Shown here: positions 1 through 7,526 of the stretch, in pieces
Position numbering within the stretch: the stretch's first letter is position 1
How the letters are laid out: each line of letters starts with the position of its first letter
Source: a virus
IMG/VR virus record: IMGVR_UViG_3300042465_004675
Location: 1 to 57,592 of that record
Reading direction: 5' to 3' (one strand)
DNA: 57,592 nt
Program-made: the position numbers and the translations under genes
The notes under the pieces: generated by a model
The model's database searches: none
What the model was told of the DNA's origin: nothing
Seen by the model: the letters and a program-made list of their open reading frames with translations, nothing else

Positions 1-962
1 TTAACCAAGTCAATATATTGTAGCTTGGCATCCATCTTGTACAGTAACATAGTATCTTGTCTATTATAAGCAATGAACTTTTCAAAGTCATTGTTATACA
101 GTTGATCCAATGTGCCTTCATACTGAATTTTATTTTCACCTAATTCAATCTCACCTACATAGTCAAGACGATATGTATGAAGTTCGTGATATGTAAACTT
201 GCGATATAAATCAAGATAGTCTAAATGCACACGACCAATGAGATCGTATGTAGCACTGATTTTGCCATAGCGTTCATATTCACGCTTTTTAGGTTTGGCA
301 TTCCACAAACAAAATCTACGACTATGATCAGAGCCCATTAGTTTGATAACACGATTCACTGTGTAAGGAATGTCATATCCGCCACTGTTCCAACCACTGA
401 CAATATCGGCGTCTTCAATTAGACTTAGAAACATGTCCAACATTTCTTCTTCAGTGCTACAAAGAATAGTGTTATCAAAGCGAGCTACAATAGCTTCTGC
501 TTGATCTTGTGCCATTTTGTCTGGCTTAATAACTAAAGTGATTAGTTTGTCTAGCCAGCCGCAGTGTACAGAGATAGCAGTGATGGGATTAAAAGGATCG
601 CTGGGATCAGCAAAGCCCTTGATCTTATTATAAGCAACTTCAATGTCGAAGAATGCCTTGTTGACTTTTGGCGCATCACTGTTTAGATAATTTGTTTCCA
701 AACAACGGTTAACAGGTTTGATATCACTTTCATAAAGTTGTTTATGTCCGTAAATACGCTTTTCTTTTTCAAAGGCCTTGTTGCTATTTACAGCAACTTT
801 AGTCAGTCTCTTGCCATCAATACCCATGTATTGACCTTTGTTGTCTTGATAGTAAAACAAGTAATGTGCCGGGAAACTTTTAAACTTTCTCACACCGTCA
901 ACTCGCTCTACGACATTGATAAGGTCTTTATCTTTTACATAAACTGCGTCAACATAACTCAT
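1..962 (-). CDS. 43: Family-B DNA polymerase, gp43-like, N-terminal/exonuclease part (C-terminus beyond window)
   Basis: Replicative DNA polymerase of the T4 gp43 type; 320 codons are visible and the frame stays open at the window edge, so the polymerase domain is missing only because of the cut. All three proofreading exonuclease motifs can be read: Exo I FFDIEV (D106, E108), Exo II SGWNSGGYDIP, and Exo III YNRQDTMLLYKMD, followed by LQYIDLV at the edge. The region between Exo II and III (LDYLDLYRKF) also matches gp43. The start ATG overlaps the stop of the upstream membrane-protein gene by ATGA, so translation is probably coupled. It should act with the gp44-like clamp loader encoded near 42 kb. 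Confidence 0.93.
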   Translation of the reverse strand, partial: MSYVDAVYVKDKDLINVVERVDGVRKFKSFPAHYLFYYQDNKGQYMGIDGKRLTKVAVNSNKAFEKEKRIYGHKQLYESDIKPVNRCLETNYLNSDAPKVNKAFFDIEVAYNKIKGFADPSDPFNPITAISVHCGWLDKLITLVIKPDKMAQDQAEAIVARFDNTILCSTEEEMLDMFLSLIEDADIVSGWNSGGYDIPYTVNRVIKLMGSDHSRRFCLWNAKPKKREYERYGKISATYDLIGRVHLDYLDLYRKFTYHELHTYRLDYVGEIELGENKIQYEGTLDQLYNNDFEKFIAYNRQDTMLLYKMDAKLQYIDLV

Positions 963-1246
963 ATTACAGTCCTAATCAATGCCATAATCATTTCTACTTC
1001 GTCCTTTAAGTATTCATTTACTAATCCTACAAAGTATATACCAACAATGATCAATTCAACAACAAACAAACTCCATTTTTTCCAAACAATTCCTAGCACC
1101 ATCCAACACAAGTTTCCTACAAAAGAAAACCATAAGTAAGATGGAAATATATTAAAAGAAGATTGGTAAACACCAATTATTAATATAGCTGTGGCAATCC
1201 ATTCAAACCAGAACTGCCACGTTTGTTCTTTTAGGAATTTGATCAA
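959..1246 (-). CDS. Small membrane protein, unknown function
   Basis: A 95-residue protein with an amphipathic, Trp-rich start (FLKEQTWQFWFEW) and about three hydrophobic helices: roughly residues 15-35, 38-55 and 58-78. It probably sits in the host inner membrane. It overlaps by ATGA both the DsbA-like gene upstream and the DNA polymerase downstream, so the three form one translational unit. I do not recognise a family with certainty. Confidence 0.7.
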   Translation of the reverse strand: MIKFLKEQTWQFWFEWIATAILIIGVYQSSFNIFPSYLWFSFVGNLCWMVLGIVWKKWSLFVVELIIVGIYFVGLVNEYLKDEVEMIMALIRTVI

Positions 1247-1500
1247 AGATGGCCTGCTACTTGCAATACTTCTTCTACTTCAGTGAATGCATCTTGTTCT
1301 TTTGCAAACTCATTTTTGTAAGCGATACGCAATGCTTTTTTAAGTACACTGGGTTTCATATCAAGTTCTTCAGCAATGGCTTTGATAGTTTCAGTTAGTC
1401 CTTCGTTGAGTGCATTAACTTCACTCAAGACTTGAATGCCTTCAGCAAATAGTTTTTTAATTTTGGCTTTCTCATCGCCAGAAAACATACGCGGTTCCAT
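1243..1500 (-). CDS. dsbA: DsbA-like double-stranded DNA-binding / late-promoter protein
   Basis: An 85-residue helical protein that resembles the T4-like DsbA family, small DNA-binding proteins reported to act at late promoters. Supporting features are the size, the central KAIAEELDMKPSVLKKA helix pair, and an acidic tail ending near VEEVLQVAG. I place the start at the ATG at 1500 (MEPRMFSGDEK), which follows a good Shine-Dalgarno sequence AAGGAG; an in-frame GTG two codons upstream is less likely. A sigma70 promoter lies directly upstream, as expected for an early or middle gene that later supports late transcription. The family call rests on remembered similarity. Confidence 0.7.
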   Translation of the reverse strand: MEPRMFSGDEKAKIKKLFAEGIQVLSEVNALNEGLTETIKAIAEELDMKPSVLKKALRIAYKNEFAKEQDAFTEVEEVLQVAGHL

Positions 1501-1529
1501 AAACACTCCTTAATAAAATGTGTTATACT

Positions 1530-1558
1530 ATTATATAGTATCACGCATCATCAGTCAA
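1530..1558 (-). promoter_or_regulatory. Sigma70 promoter for the DsbA-like gene
   Basis: On the minus strand, TTGACT (-35, 1553-1558) and TATAAT (-10, 1530-1535) are separated by exactly 17 nt. The gene start at 1500 follows with a leader carrying AAGGAG. It probably drives the dsbA-membrane protein-polymerase cluster. Confidence 0.8.
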
Positions 1559-1561
1559 GTG

Positions 1562-1807
1562 TTATTTGGTAAACAAGGATATTTCTTTTTCACGAAGTTC
1601 GGCAAGTTCGGGACAACGTTTTCCATTGTCTACGACCCATTTTGCCAATTCGTTGGGCACAGCATCAAAGTCACTGCGGTTAATGACTTTGAGTAGATTG
1701 CTGTTTTTGAAAATTTCCTCGCCCCGATCTGAAATAAAAGACTCAAGGGCAAGGATTTGATTTTTAGTTAGCTCAGTCCGAACTAACTCTTTGATTGTAG
1801 GATTCAT
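1562..1807 (-). CDS. Half-length GH24 lysozyme-like protein (C-terminal half only)
   Basis: An 81-residue protein matching the C-terminal half of phage lysozymes of family GH24: LTKNQILALESFISDRG, then NSNLLKVINRSDFDAV, then ELAKWVVDNGKRCPEL with a terminal LREKEISLF. Normal members are about 150-165 residues, and the N-terminal half with the catalytic Glu-Asp-Thr triad is absent here. It may be a remnant, a partner subunit, or a peptidoglycan-binding or regulatory piece without catalytic activity. Its ATG lies immediately next to the stop of the Dps gene, so it is co-transcribed. The family match is fairly clear; the function is not. Confidence 0.6.
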   Translation of the reverse strand: MNPTIKELVRTELTKNQILALESFISDRGEEIFKNSNLLKVINRSDFDAVPNELAKWVVDNGKRCPELAELREKEISLFTK

Positions 1808-2248
1808 TTATCTTTGTTTTAGTGTAGATCTCAACATCCAACCATGTTTGGCATGTGCATCTTGGCGCTCTGCTAAGAAGTTGCTCAATCCATGATTACC
1901 GGCTGCTTCAGCTAATGCGTATGCTTGTTCAACACTGGCTAATACAACGGAGTTATCTGCTAGTAATTTCTCGAACATACCCTGGGCATTAAGAATTTTA
2001 ACTTCGTCTTCGATACTAGTTAGTTCACTGAAGCGAACAAAACTTGCCGGAGCATAAGCATCCATAGCACGAATTTCTTCTGCGAATTGATCGATGCTGC
2101 CGTATACTTCTTCGTAGATGTTACTAAACATTTGGTGGTCTTGACAGAATGTGCGACCTTCTACGTTCCAGTGAAAGCCGTGTGCTTTTAAATAAAAGGC
2201 AAATGTATCTGCCAGTGCCTTTTTCATTGATTGTACTAATTCATCCAT
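1808..2248 (-). CDS. dps: Dps-like ferritin, DNA protection during starvation
   Basis: A 146-residue Dps/ferritin-like protein. Dps forms dodecamers that oxidise and store Fe(II) using peroxide and protect DNA. The ferroxidase-site signature is visible: KAHGFHWNVEG (His-x4-His/Trp) followed by YEEVYGSIDQFAEEIRAMD, which supplies the Asp and Glu ligands, then the usual APASFVRF stretch. The length is normal. A late promoter (2269-2274) and the leader motif AGGATAAC precede it. In a phage with a SUF operon it could buffer iron or protect packaged or replicating DNA; that role is inference. Confidence 0.88.
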   Translation of the reverse strand: MDELVQSMKKALADTFAFYLKAHGFHWNVEGRTFCQDHQMFSNIYEEVYGSIDQFAEEIRAMDAYAPASFVRFSELTSIEDEVKILNAQGMFEKLLADNSVVLASVEQAYALAEAAGNHGLSNFLAERQDAHAKHGWMLRSTLKQR

Positions 2249-2268
2249 GATATGTTATCCTATAAGTA

Positions 2269-2276
2269 TATTTAGT
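2269..2276 (-). promoter_or_regulatory. T4-type late promoter upstream of dps
   Basis: The minus strand reads CTAAATATACT, close to the T4 late core TATAAATA. It sits about 20 nt before the dps start, leaving room for an AGGATA ribosome-binding site. Confidence 0.55.
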
Positions 2277-2335
2277 TCTATTGACTAATACTTAAATACT
2301 TAAAGTTTTTTATATAAAATTGACTCATACTATAG

Positions 2336-2746
2336 TTAGACTTGTTTAATAGTATTAGATAAAATCCTACTACACATATCAAAGCTGTTTTCTAGTTGAC
2401 TGTATACATTATCATTGCTAGCAACATAAGCCATTCCGTATGCCGTAGTACCCATGTCTTTGTAGTATTTAAGCGTAGGCCATTTGCGTTGTTTTATTTT
2501 AAAGCTGTCGTAGAATAAACAAATATCTGCCACTTCCGATAAGTTTTCTTTTCTAGGATTTTGCATGGCAGTGAGCATTAGTATTGCCACAGGAGTATCG
2601 GGAGGAATATTAGGTTTGTCAAACCACTTGGCCATTAAGTTAACTAGATAGTATTCTAACGGTTCGTTTAAGTAAGTAGCAGTCTTACCCTCTGCGTCAA
2701 GAATCAATTCATAACTACTGCGAATGTATTCTTGCCAATGTGTCAT
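2336..2746 (-). CDS. Conserved hypothetical protein, 136 aa
   Basis: A 136-residue, probably soluble and mostly helical protein rich in Tyr and Trp (EPLEYYLVNLMAKWFDKP, KWPTLKYYKD). No signal peptide or membrane segment is visible. Its start directly abuts the stop of the capsid-targeted 126-residue gene upstream, so it belongs to the same transcript. I do not recognise a family. Confidence 0.6.
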   Translation of the reverse strand: MTHWQEYIRSSYELILDAEGKTATYLNEPLEYYLVNLMAKWFDKPNIPPDTPVAILMLTAMQNPRKENLSEVADICLFYDSFKIKQRKWPTLKYYKDMGTTAYGMAYVASNDNVYSQLENSFDMCSRILSNTIKQV

Positions 2747-3127
2747 TTACTTATTATGCTGTTTCCAAGCAGTGGCGTATAAACGTTCTTCCCACTTATC
2801 GCCATAACGCTTTTTGAAGTCTGCTTTACGATCTTTGATCCAGTCTTCCATACCAGGAGGAGCAACTTCTTTTATTTCAGACTCACCTACTAATCGACCT
2901 TTAAATGAATGTTGCTTAGGAGCTGTGCCTAATACTGTTCCAATCTTTTTTGCTTTTTCTTTTGCACCGACTTGTCCTACACGCTTTTGATCGTCATCTA
3001 ATTCTTCTTTGATCTTTTCGCAGTCGTTGACACGCTTGCCTTTATTCTTACCTGTGCCAGGTTGTGTGCCGACTTTTCGATGTCCAGGCCAACATTTCAT
3101 CTCACTAAGAATTTCAGCAATTTTCAT
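2747..3127 (-). CDS. Predicted head-packaged basic protein with capsid-targeting start
   Basis: A 126-residue Lys-rich protein beginning MKIAEILSEMKC, which matches the shared N-terminal signature of this region; ILSE is a plausible prohead-protease cut of the (L/I)xE type. Next comes the motif CWPGHRKVGTQPGTGKNKGK with a second Cys (NDCEKI), an arrangement I associate with small phage virion proteins. The C-terminus is charged (DWIKDRKADFKKRYGDKW). The basic composition would suit DNA contact inside the head. ATGA overlap with the next gene upstream. Packaging is inferred from the N-terminus. Confidence 0.6.
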   Translation of the reverse strand: MKIAEILSEMKCWPGHRKVGTQPGTGKNKGKRVNDCEKIKEELDDDQKRVGQVGAKEKAKKIGTVLGTAPKQHSFKGRLVGESEIKEVAPPGMEDWIKDRKADFKKRYGDKWEERLYATAWKQHNK

Positions 3128-4530
3128 TTCTTTTTATTTCCGTGATCGTGTTTAATGCCCATACTCTTATCTAACTTGCTGGTCAAACTTTTGTTTAGAC
3201 TTTCCGGTTCTTTTTCTTCTTCCTCACTGGCGCCATATTTGCCTTTAGCACTATGTTTAATACCAGTTGCTGTTTTAGTTGTTTCACCCTCAGATACAAA
3301 ACGCAGAGTTTCAATCCATTCACGAACTTTCTTCGGACGACCTTTACCGCTTTTGTAAGATTTCAATGCATCTAATGTAACCAATTCACTGGGTTTATCA
3401 AACATAACACCTTCGTCGTTTTCCCACTTACCGACTACTAGATATTTTTTACCTTTTTCAATAACTGCCATAGCACCAGTTCTACCGCCAACAATTTTAC
3501 GATCGCCGTGTGTGCGTTTGGATTTATGATACCAGCTTGAATAATCGCCAAATTTAGTTCCTGCTTCATCTGAGCCTGTAACTCCAGCATTAGGACGACC
3601 TACACTACGCTTGATAGGAGATTTACCTTCTGGATCTTTAGTTGGCTCAATGGATTGACCCGTGTCTGCATTATATTTGCGGCTATAAACTGTTCCGCCT
3701 GAGTCAGGATTCTTTGATCTGGAAAACTTACCAGTAGCACTTTTTTCATCTTGAGCACTGGCTCGAACGGCGGCCATCATCTCATCCCATCCTTCTTTCA
3801 TCTTTGTTTTCTTAGATTCATACATATTGCTTTCCTCTAGCGGAACATGTACTGCAATTACTTCGTTGCCTATACGATTTTTACCTTCTTTTCTGACTTT
3901 GTCTTTACCGTATTTTTCTACAGCTTTTTCATAGCTCATACTAGTTTGTTTCCAAGTTAGGCTTTTAGGGTCTTGTACTTTACCATTGATAGTAGATGCT
4001 TCGTACATGCTTTCTTGACGCGGCATCATTGACATATTTGCTTGTGGTAATGCTGGAACATCTGGATTGTTGCCGCCAACGTAATCATGTACATCACGAT
4101 CGAATCTCATGTGAACCCATTCATAAGGATCACCGTCGCGAGCTTTAGCAATACCATATGGCATTTCACCGTGGTCGCTGTAGTAGTCATACAATGCATG
4201 ATATAAGTCATCGCTCATATCATCACCAGCTAAGAAGTTTTTAACTTCATGCTTGAACTTGCTGACAATGTGACGCATTGTGTTATCGTTTTCCATGACC
4301 ATTGTTGGATTTAGATTGGCCAGGCCTTCTAAGAATTGTTCGCTGGTGCCATTGGCAACTGCGGTTTCATATAAACCAAGAACGTACTTAGCACTGTTAA
4401 TGCCAAGTCTAACTTGAGTGTTACCTACAGTAATAACTGCACCAGTCTTATTGGCCACAGCTTCTGAGATCTGTTTTAAGTTATTAGTACCTTGTAGGGT
4501 ATTTTGTTGATATAGTTCAAATAGTTTCAT
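3124..4530 (-). CDS. Predicted head-packaged protein, 468 aa, modular
   Basis: This 468-residue protein starts MKLFELYQQNTL, a variant of the capsid-targeting signature, with KQISEA as a later possible cut site. The middle part has charged linkers with several LEE, YEA and VSEG-like sites, and the last third is Lys/Glu-rich and probably disordered. A compact segment around residues 330-415 (RTHGDRKIVGGRTGAMAV, then GKWENDEGVMF) may be a small folded domain. No known enzyme motif was found. It is translationally coupled downstream to the 126-residue gene. Confidence 0.6.
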   Translation of the reverse strand: MKLFELYQQNTLQGTNNLKQISEAVANKTGAVITVGNTQVRLGINSAKYVLGLYETAVANGTSEQFLEGLANLNPTMVMENDNTMRHIVSKFKHEVKNFLAGDDMSDDLYHALYDYYSDHGEMPYGIAKARDGDPYEWVHMRFDRDVHDYVGGNNPDVPALPQANMSMMPRQESMYEASTINGKVQDPKSLTWKQTSMSYEKAVEKYGKDKVRKEGKNRIGNEVIAVHVPLEESNMYESKKTKMKEGWDEMMAAVRASAQDEKSATGKFSRSKNPDSGGTVYSRKYNADTGQSIEPTKDPEGKSPIKRSVGRPNAGVTGSDEAGTKFGDYSSWYHKSKRTHGDRKIVGGRTGAMAVIEKGKKYLVVGKWENDEGVMFDKPSELVTLDALKSYKSGKGRPKKVREWIETLRFVSEGETTKTATGIKHSAKGKYGASEEEEKEPESLNKSLTSKLDKSMGIKHDHGNKKK

Positions 4531-4532
4531 AA

Positions 4533-5927
4533 TTAACTTTCATAATTCTTAAATGCGAAAACCTTTTGTAGTCTTTCGTATGCTTCTGTATTTATTTCTT
4601 CACTGACTGGGTCAGTTTTTTTGATATTAACTGGCGTGAGTTTTGGGCTTGTCTTTTTAGTTTCAGTCACACCTTGGCCTTTTAATCTACGAGTAGCTGA
4701 ATTTAACTGGCTTAGACTTACACTGCGAGTTGCATCATCGTTCATGATCAAGTCAACACTGAATGGGCGGCCGTTTTTATAAAAATGCAATTCGTTGCTG
4801 GTTGTTTTGAAATTATCAGCACCATAATGACGTAGCACTTTTTTGGCTTCGTCCATTGACAAAGTTTCTGCAACGCCTTCCGCCACACCTTTCCATGGAT
4901 CGCTTCTTCTCTCTGCTTCCCTGGAAATTACACCATCAATTTTATCAATCAATTCAAGTTTTAATTCTTCATCTTGTGCCCTTTGAGCATTCACAAACAA
5001 TCTCGCAAGCACTTTTGATTGATTTGTGGAAAGAAGTTTTAATCTTCGACTTAGTATTCCAATTGGATAAGTGTAACCTTCGTCTGCAAGCAACTTTTGT
5101 AAAATCTTTACATTGGATTCCTCAACGCCTTCCGCCACACCTTGCTGACTATACATATCCATGATTTGTCTAACATAGAAATTGTAATGATTGCGTCGGC
5201 CATTGTATTCTCTATCACCAAGCACAGTCTTTAATGCTTGAACAGCATCATTCATTGATGAACCACGCATTATTTTTAATGCGTCAGTGACCAGTGAATC
5301 AACTCGCTGTGAAGCTTCTGTTACATCTTGATCTTTACTTTTCATATAATCACGAACAGTATCTAAATAGTCAACTGCTTTAGTAATCTTTGATTGAACC
5401 CATTCTGGCAAGTTCTCATCGCTGTCTAAAATACTGCGTAATTCTTCTGCGGCATTAGCGGCAGTGGCAAGATCTTGACGAGCCATATCGCCTTCTTGAT
5501 CATATTCGCCAGCGTCTTTATTATCAGTAATACCTTCTAACAAGTCAGCGACTGCAAAGCCAATATAACTATTACCATTTTCGTCACCTGATTGTACAAC
5601 AAAAGCGCCACCTTCTTCTGATTCTAATTCGCCAATTTCCCAACCCATACGGTCTAATATTTTTTCAACTTGTTGTTGTGTAGTTTCATTGCCATTATAC
5701 CACATACGGGCATATTTGTGTAATGTATCTTCTTCGCCACCTGCGCCATCGTCGCCATCGTCAGGAGCAAACTCTTTAATTGTTTTAACTTCTTCTTGCA
5801 ACTTAGAAATCATTGTATTACGTTGTTCTAATTGTTGTTCTGACAGCGAATTAATGTCTAGCTTGCTTAAACGATCTGCTAGTTCATAAAGCTGTCTGGC
5901 TCTTTGCTTATCCATTGTTAGTTCCAT
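4533..5927 (-). CDS. Modular virion-type protein with two GVAEG repeats, 464 aa
   Basis: A 464-residue protein with a predicted coiled coil at the start (residues about 5-50) and no canonical targeting peptide. It continues with IKEFAPDDGDDGAGG, a motif echoed in the 852-residue cytidylyltransferase-like protein (NEFAPGAGDEGGGED). The segment ENLPEWVQSKITKAVDYLDT is one I associate with marine T4-like phage proteins. Two SQQGVAEG / WKGVAEG repeats, about 88 residues apart, bracket a helical module; each is a possible protease site (VAE/G). The start could be M1 (MELTMDK) or M5; the beginning overlaps the preceding 69-residue gene by 20 nt. Confidence 0.6.
   Translation of the reverse strand: MELTMDKQRARQLYELADRLSKLDINSLSEQQLEQRNTMISKLQEEVKTIKEFAPDDGDDGAGGEEDTLHKYARMWYNGNETTQQQVEKILDRMGWEIGELESEEGGAFVVQSGDENGNSYIGFAVADLLEGITDNKDAGEYDQEGDMARQDLATAANAAEELRSILDSDENLPEWVQSKITKAVDYLDTVRDYMKSKDQDVTEASQRVDSLVTDALKIMRGSSMNDAVQALKTVLGDREYNGRRNHYNFYVRQIMDMYSQQGVAEGVEESNVKILQKLLADEGYTYPIGILSRRLKLLSTNQSKVLARLFVNAQRAQDEELKLELIDKIDGVISREAERRSDPWKGVAEGVAETLSMDEAKKVLRHYGADNFKTTSNELHFYKNGRPFSVDLIMNDDATRSVSLSQLNSATRRLKGQGVTETKKTSPKLTPVNIKKTDPVSEEINTEAYERLQKVFAFKNYES
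4871..4892 (-). repeat. Dispersed in-frame GVAEG repeat, copy 1
   Basis: Contains the core CCTTCCGCCACACCT (plus-strand sense), read on the minus strand as Gly-Val-Ala-Glu-Gly. It shares 21 bases with copy 2, including silent positions. Confidence 0.8.
5123..5150 (-). repeat. Dispersed in-frame GVAEG repeat, copy 2
   Basis: The same 15-bp core, extended on the right by TTGCTGACT, giving SQQGVAEG. The extension is identical to copy 3 in another gene 7.7 kb away. Confidence 0.8.
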
Positions 5928-6117
5928 TTTCTAAAACATTAGACTTATCTTTTTTAGTTTTAAATTCTTCAGCTTCCTTTTTAGGTCGCTTGCGAGTCAT
6001 TGCCATATTGCGTTTCATAGGTACAGCAAACAAATTGCTGGCTGGAGCAGAAGCTATAGCGCCACTGCTAATACCGCCTGCGCTGCCGTCTTCGCTGATA
6101 AGTTCTTTTATTTTCAT
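5908..6117 (-). CDS. Small head-packaged protein, 69 aa, with capsid-targeting start
   Basis: A 69-residue protein beginning MKIKELISEDGS, one of the clearest copies of the shared signature; cleavage after LISE would leave a Gly/Ser/Ala-rich segment (SAGGISSGAIASAP) and a strongly basic tail with MKRNMAMTRKRPKK. This layout resembles T4 internal proteins, which are small, basic and processed. A late promoter (CATAAATA) lies only 5 nt before the ATG, so the mRNA may be leaderless. Confidence 0.65.
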   Translation of the reverse strand: MKIKELISEDGSAGGISSGAIASAPASNLFAVPMKRNMAMTRKRPKKEAEEFKTKKDKSNVLENGTNNG

Positions 6118-6122
6118 ATGTT

Positions 6123-6130
6123 TATTTATG
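6123..6130 (-). promoter_or_regulatory. Late promoter fused to start codon (6117 gene)
   Basis: The minus strand reads CATAAATAAACATATG: a T4-type late core with 5 nt between TAAATA and ATG. With a T4-like start site, transcription would begin at or next to the ATG. Confidence 0.65.
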
Positions 6131-6153
6131 CCAATTTATGTCAATATAACGTA

Positions 6154-7509
6154 TTACTTCTTGATGCTGGTCAACTGTTTTAACAAAGGACCTTTTTCAA
6201 TGTAATTACGGACATAAATGCCACCGCCCTTTTTAGTTTCACGTTTTGTTCTTATTCTAAATAACTGACTGCCACTATTTTTATCAAATATTTCTATCTG
6301 AGGAGTAGCAGAGTTTTCGTTATAACTAGCGTCTAAATCAATGTTATTTAATTGTTTTTCTAAGTTAGCAAAGCTCATAACTTCATAAGTTCCGCGCTCT
6401 AAACTAACTAAAATAACTGAGGGATCGTTTAATGTAGCAAAATAGTCAATGCCTTTTACCAAGTCTTTTAAAAACAAGTATTCGGCATCATCAAAACTGC
6501 CTGCTAACAAGTCTTGAAGGAATGTGGCAGCATCACGATAGATAGATTCTATGGCTGCTATTAAACCTTTTTTCTCTAATACTTTATTAAATTCAGCTCT
6601 GCTTGATTCGATGTCAATGCCAAAAGAGTTCCATAGTTTCTTCTGAGCATCAAATTCTTCGCCAACATCACCTTGACCGACTTGACCCATTTGGTCACTG
6701 CCTGCTTTAAGACTAATGTTAAGTTGTTGATGTGTAGTTTTACCAGTTTTTGGATCTGTGACAACAACTTCAATGTCAGATTTCTTAGTAGTGCTTCCGC
6801 TGATACCGTCTGTAATAACATGAATAATATCCGGCTTACCATTTAAGTAAAAATATTCACAGTATGCTTGAGCATCTGCACTATTAGCATATGCTACTGC
6901 GCTGTTAGTTACATCACTTAACAATGCTCGTTTTGCTTCGTCCATTAAGTCTGCATATGGTCCTGGCTTTAACTTTAATGTATATTGAATACTATCATTA
7001 ACAGCAGATTTACTAGCATCTTTAACTTTAACACCGTAATGATCTTCCTGTGTTTGATTTAACATGTCAATGACGTTCCAAATGTCATTACCACTGATAA
7101 TATCAATCTTACCACGAGTCCTTGCTATAAGTTTAGCAAATAAACTAGCACCTAGAATACCCTCACTGACTTCACCTTTGTTAGACAAACCGGCGCCGCC
7201 AGCACCCTTGCCTCCCAGTTCTGCTGATTTAAAAAACTTACTTAAACCCATTGGGCCTTTATCTGTGTCAACTTTAAAATTACTTGGCACAGTTCCTAAA
7301 TTAAAAATATCTGCTATACGTTTGTATTCAGATGTATTAACTAATGCTGTGCTGCCATCTACTAATTCGAATGGTTCTTTTTGTAGGACTTTGTTTAAGA
7401 AAACGTTAAGACGTTTCCACTTTGTCGGCTCTGTTTCAGAGTCAAAGTATTTTGTTAGTTCGCCTGCACTAAGTGCCGCTTCTGTTAGTTTAAGGTCTAG
7501 TAATCGCAT
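6154..7509 (-). CDS. Predicted head-packaged nuclease-like protein (possible PD-(D/E)XK fold), 451 aa
   Basis: This protein starts MRLLDLKLTEAA, with a predicted cut at KLTE/A. The segment KSDIEVVV (D245, E247), a short loop, then LNISLKAGS (K268) fits the D-x-E...K arrangement of PD-(D/E)XK nucleases. An upstream Glu (EGILGASLFAKL, residue 116) could complete the site, and the following QMGQVGQG is glycine-rich as in restriction-like enzymes. If right, it could attack host DNA on injection. No helper methylase is seen. The fold call rests on motif spacing only. A late promoter lies 7 nt before the ATG. Confidence 0.5.
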   Translation of the reverse strand: MRLLDLKLTEAALSAGELTKYFDSETEPTKWKRLNVFLNKVLQKEPFELVDGSTALVNTSEYKRIADIFNLGTVPSNFKVDTDKGPMGLSKFFKSAELGGKGAGGAGLSNKGEVSEGILGASLFAKLIARTRGKIDIISGNDIWNVIDMLNQTQEDHYGVKVKDASKSAVNDSIQYTLKLKPGPYADLMDEAKRALLSDVTNSAVAYANSADAQAYCEYFYLNGKPDIIHVITDGISGSTTKKSDIEVVVTDPKTGKTTHQQLNISLKAGSDQMGQVGQGDVGEEFDAQKKLWNSFGIDIESSRAEFNKVLEKKGLIAAIESIYRDAATFLQDLLAGSFDDAEYLFLKDLVKGIDYFATLNDPSVILVSLERGTYEVMSFANLEKQLNNIDLDASYNENSATPQIEIFDKNSGSQLFRIRTKRETKKGGGIYVRNYIEKGPLLKQLTSIKK

Positions 7510-7516
7510 AATAGTA

Positions 7517-7524
7517 TATTTATT
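7517..7524 (-). promoter_or_regulatory. Late promoter upstream of the 451-aa cargo gene
   Basis: The minus strand reads GAATAAATATACTATTATG, with 7 nt between TAAATA and the ATG at 7509. There is no space for a normal ribosome-binding site. Confidence 0.6.
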
Positions 7525-7526
7525 CG

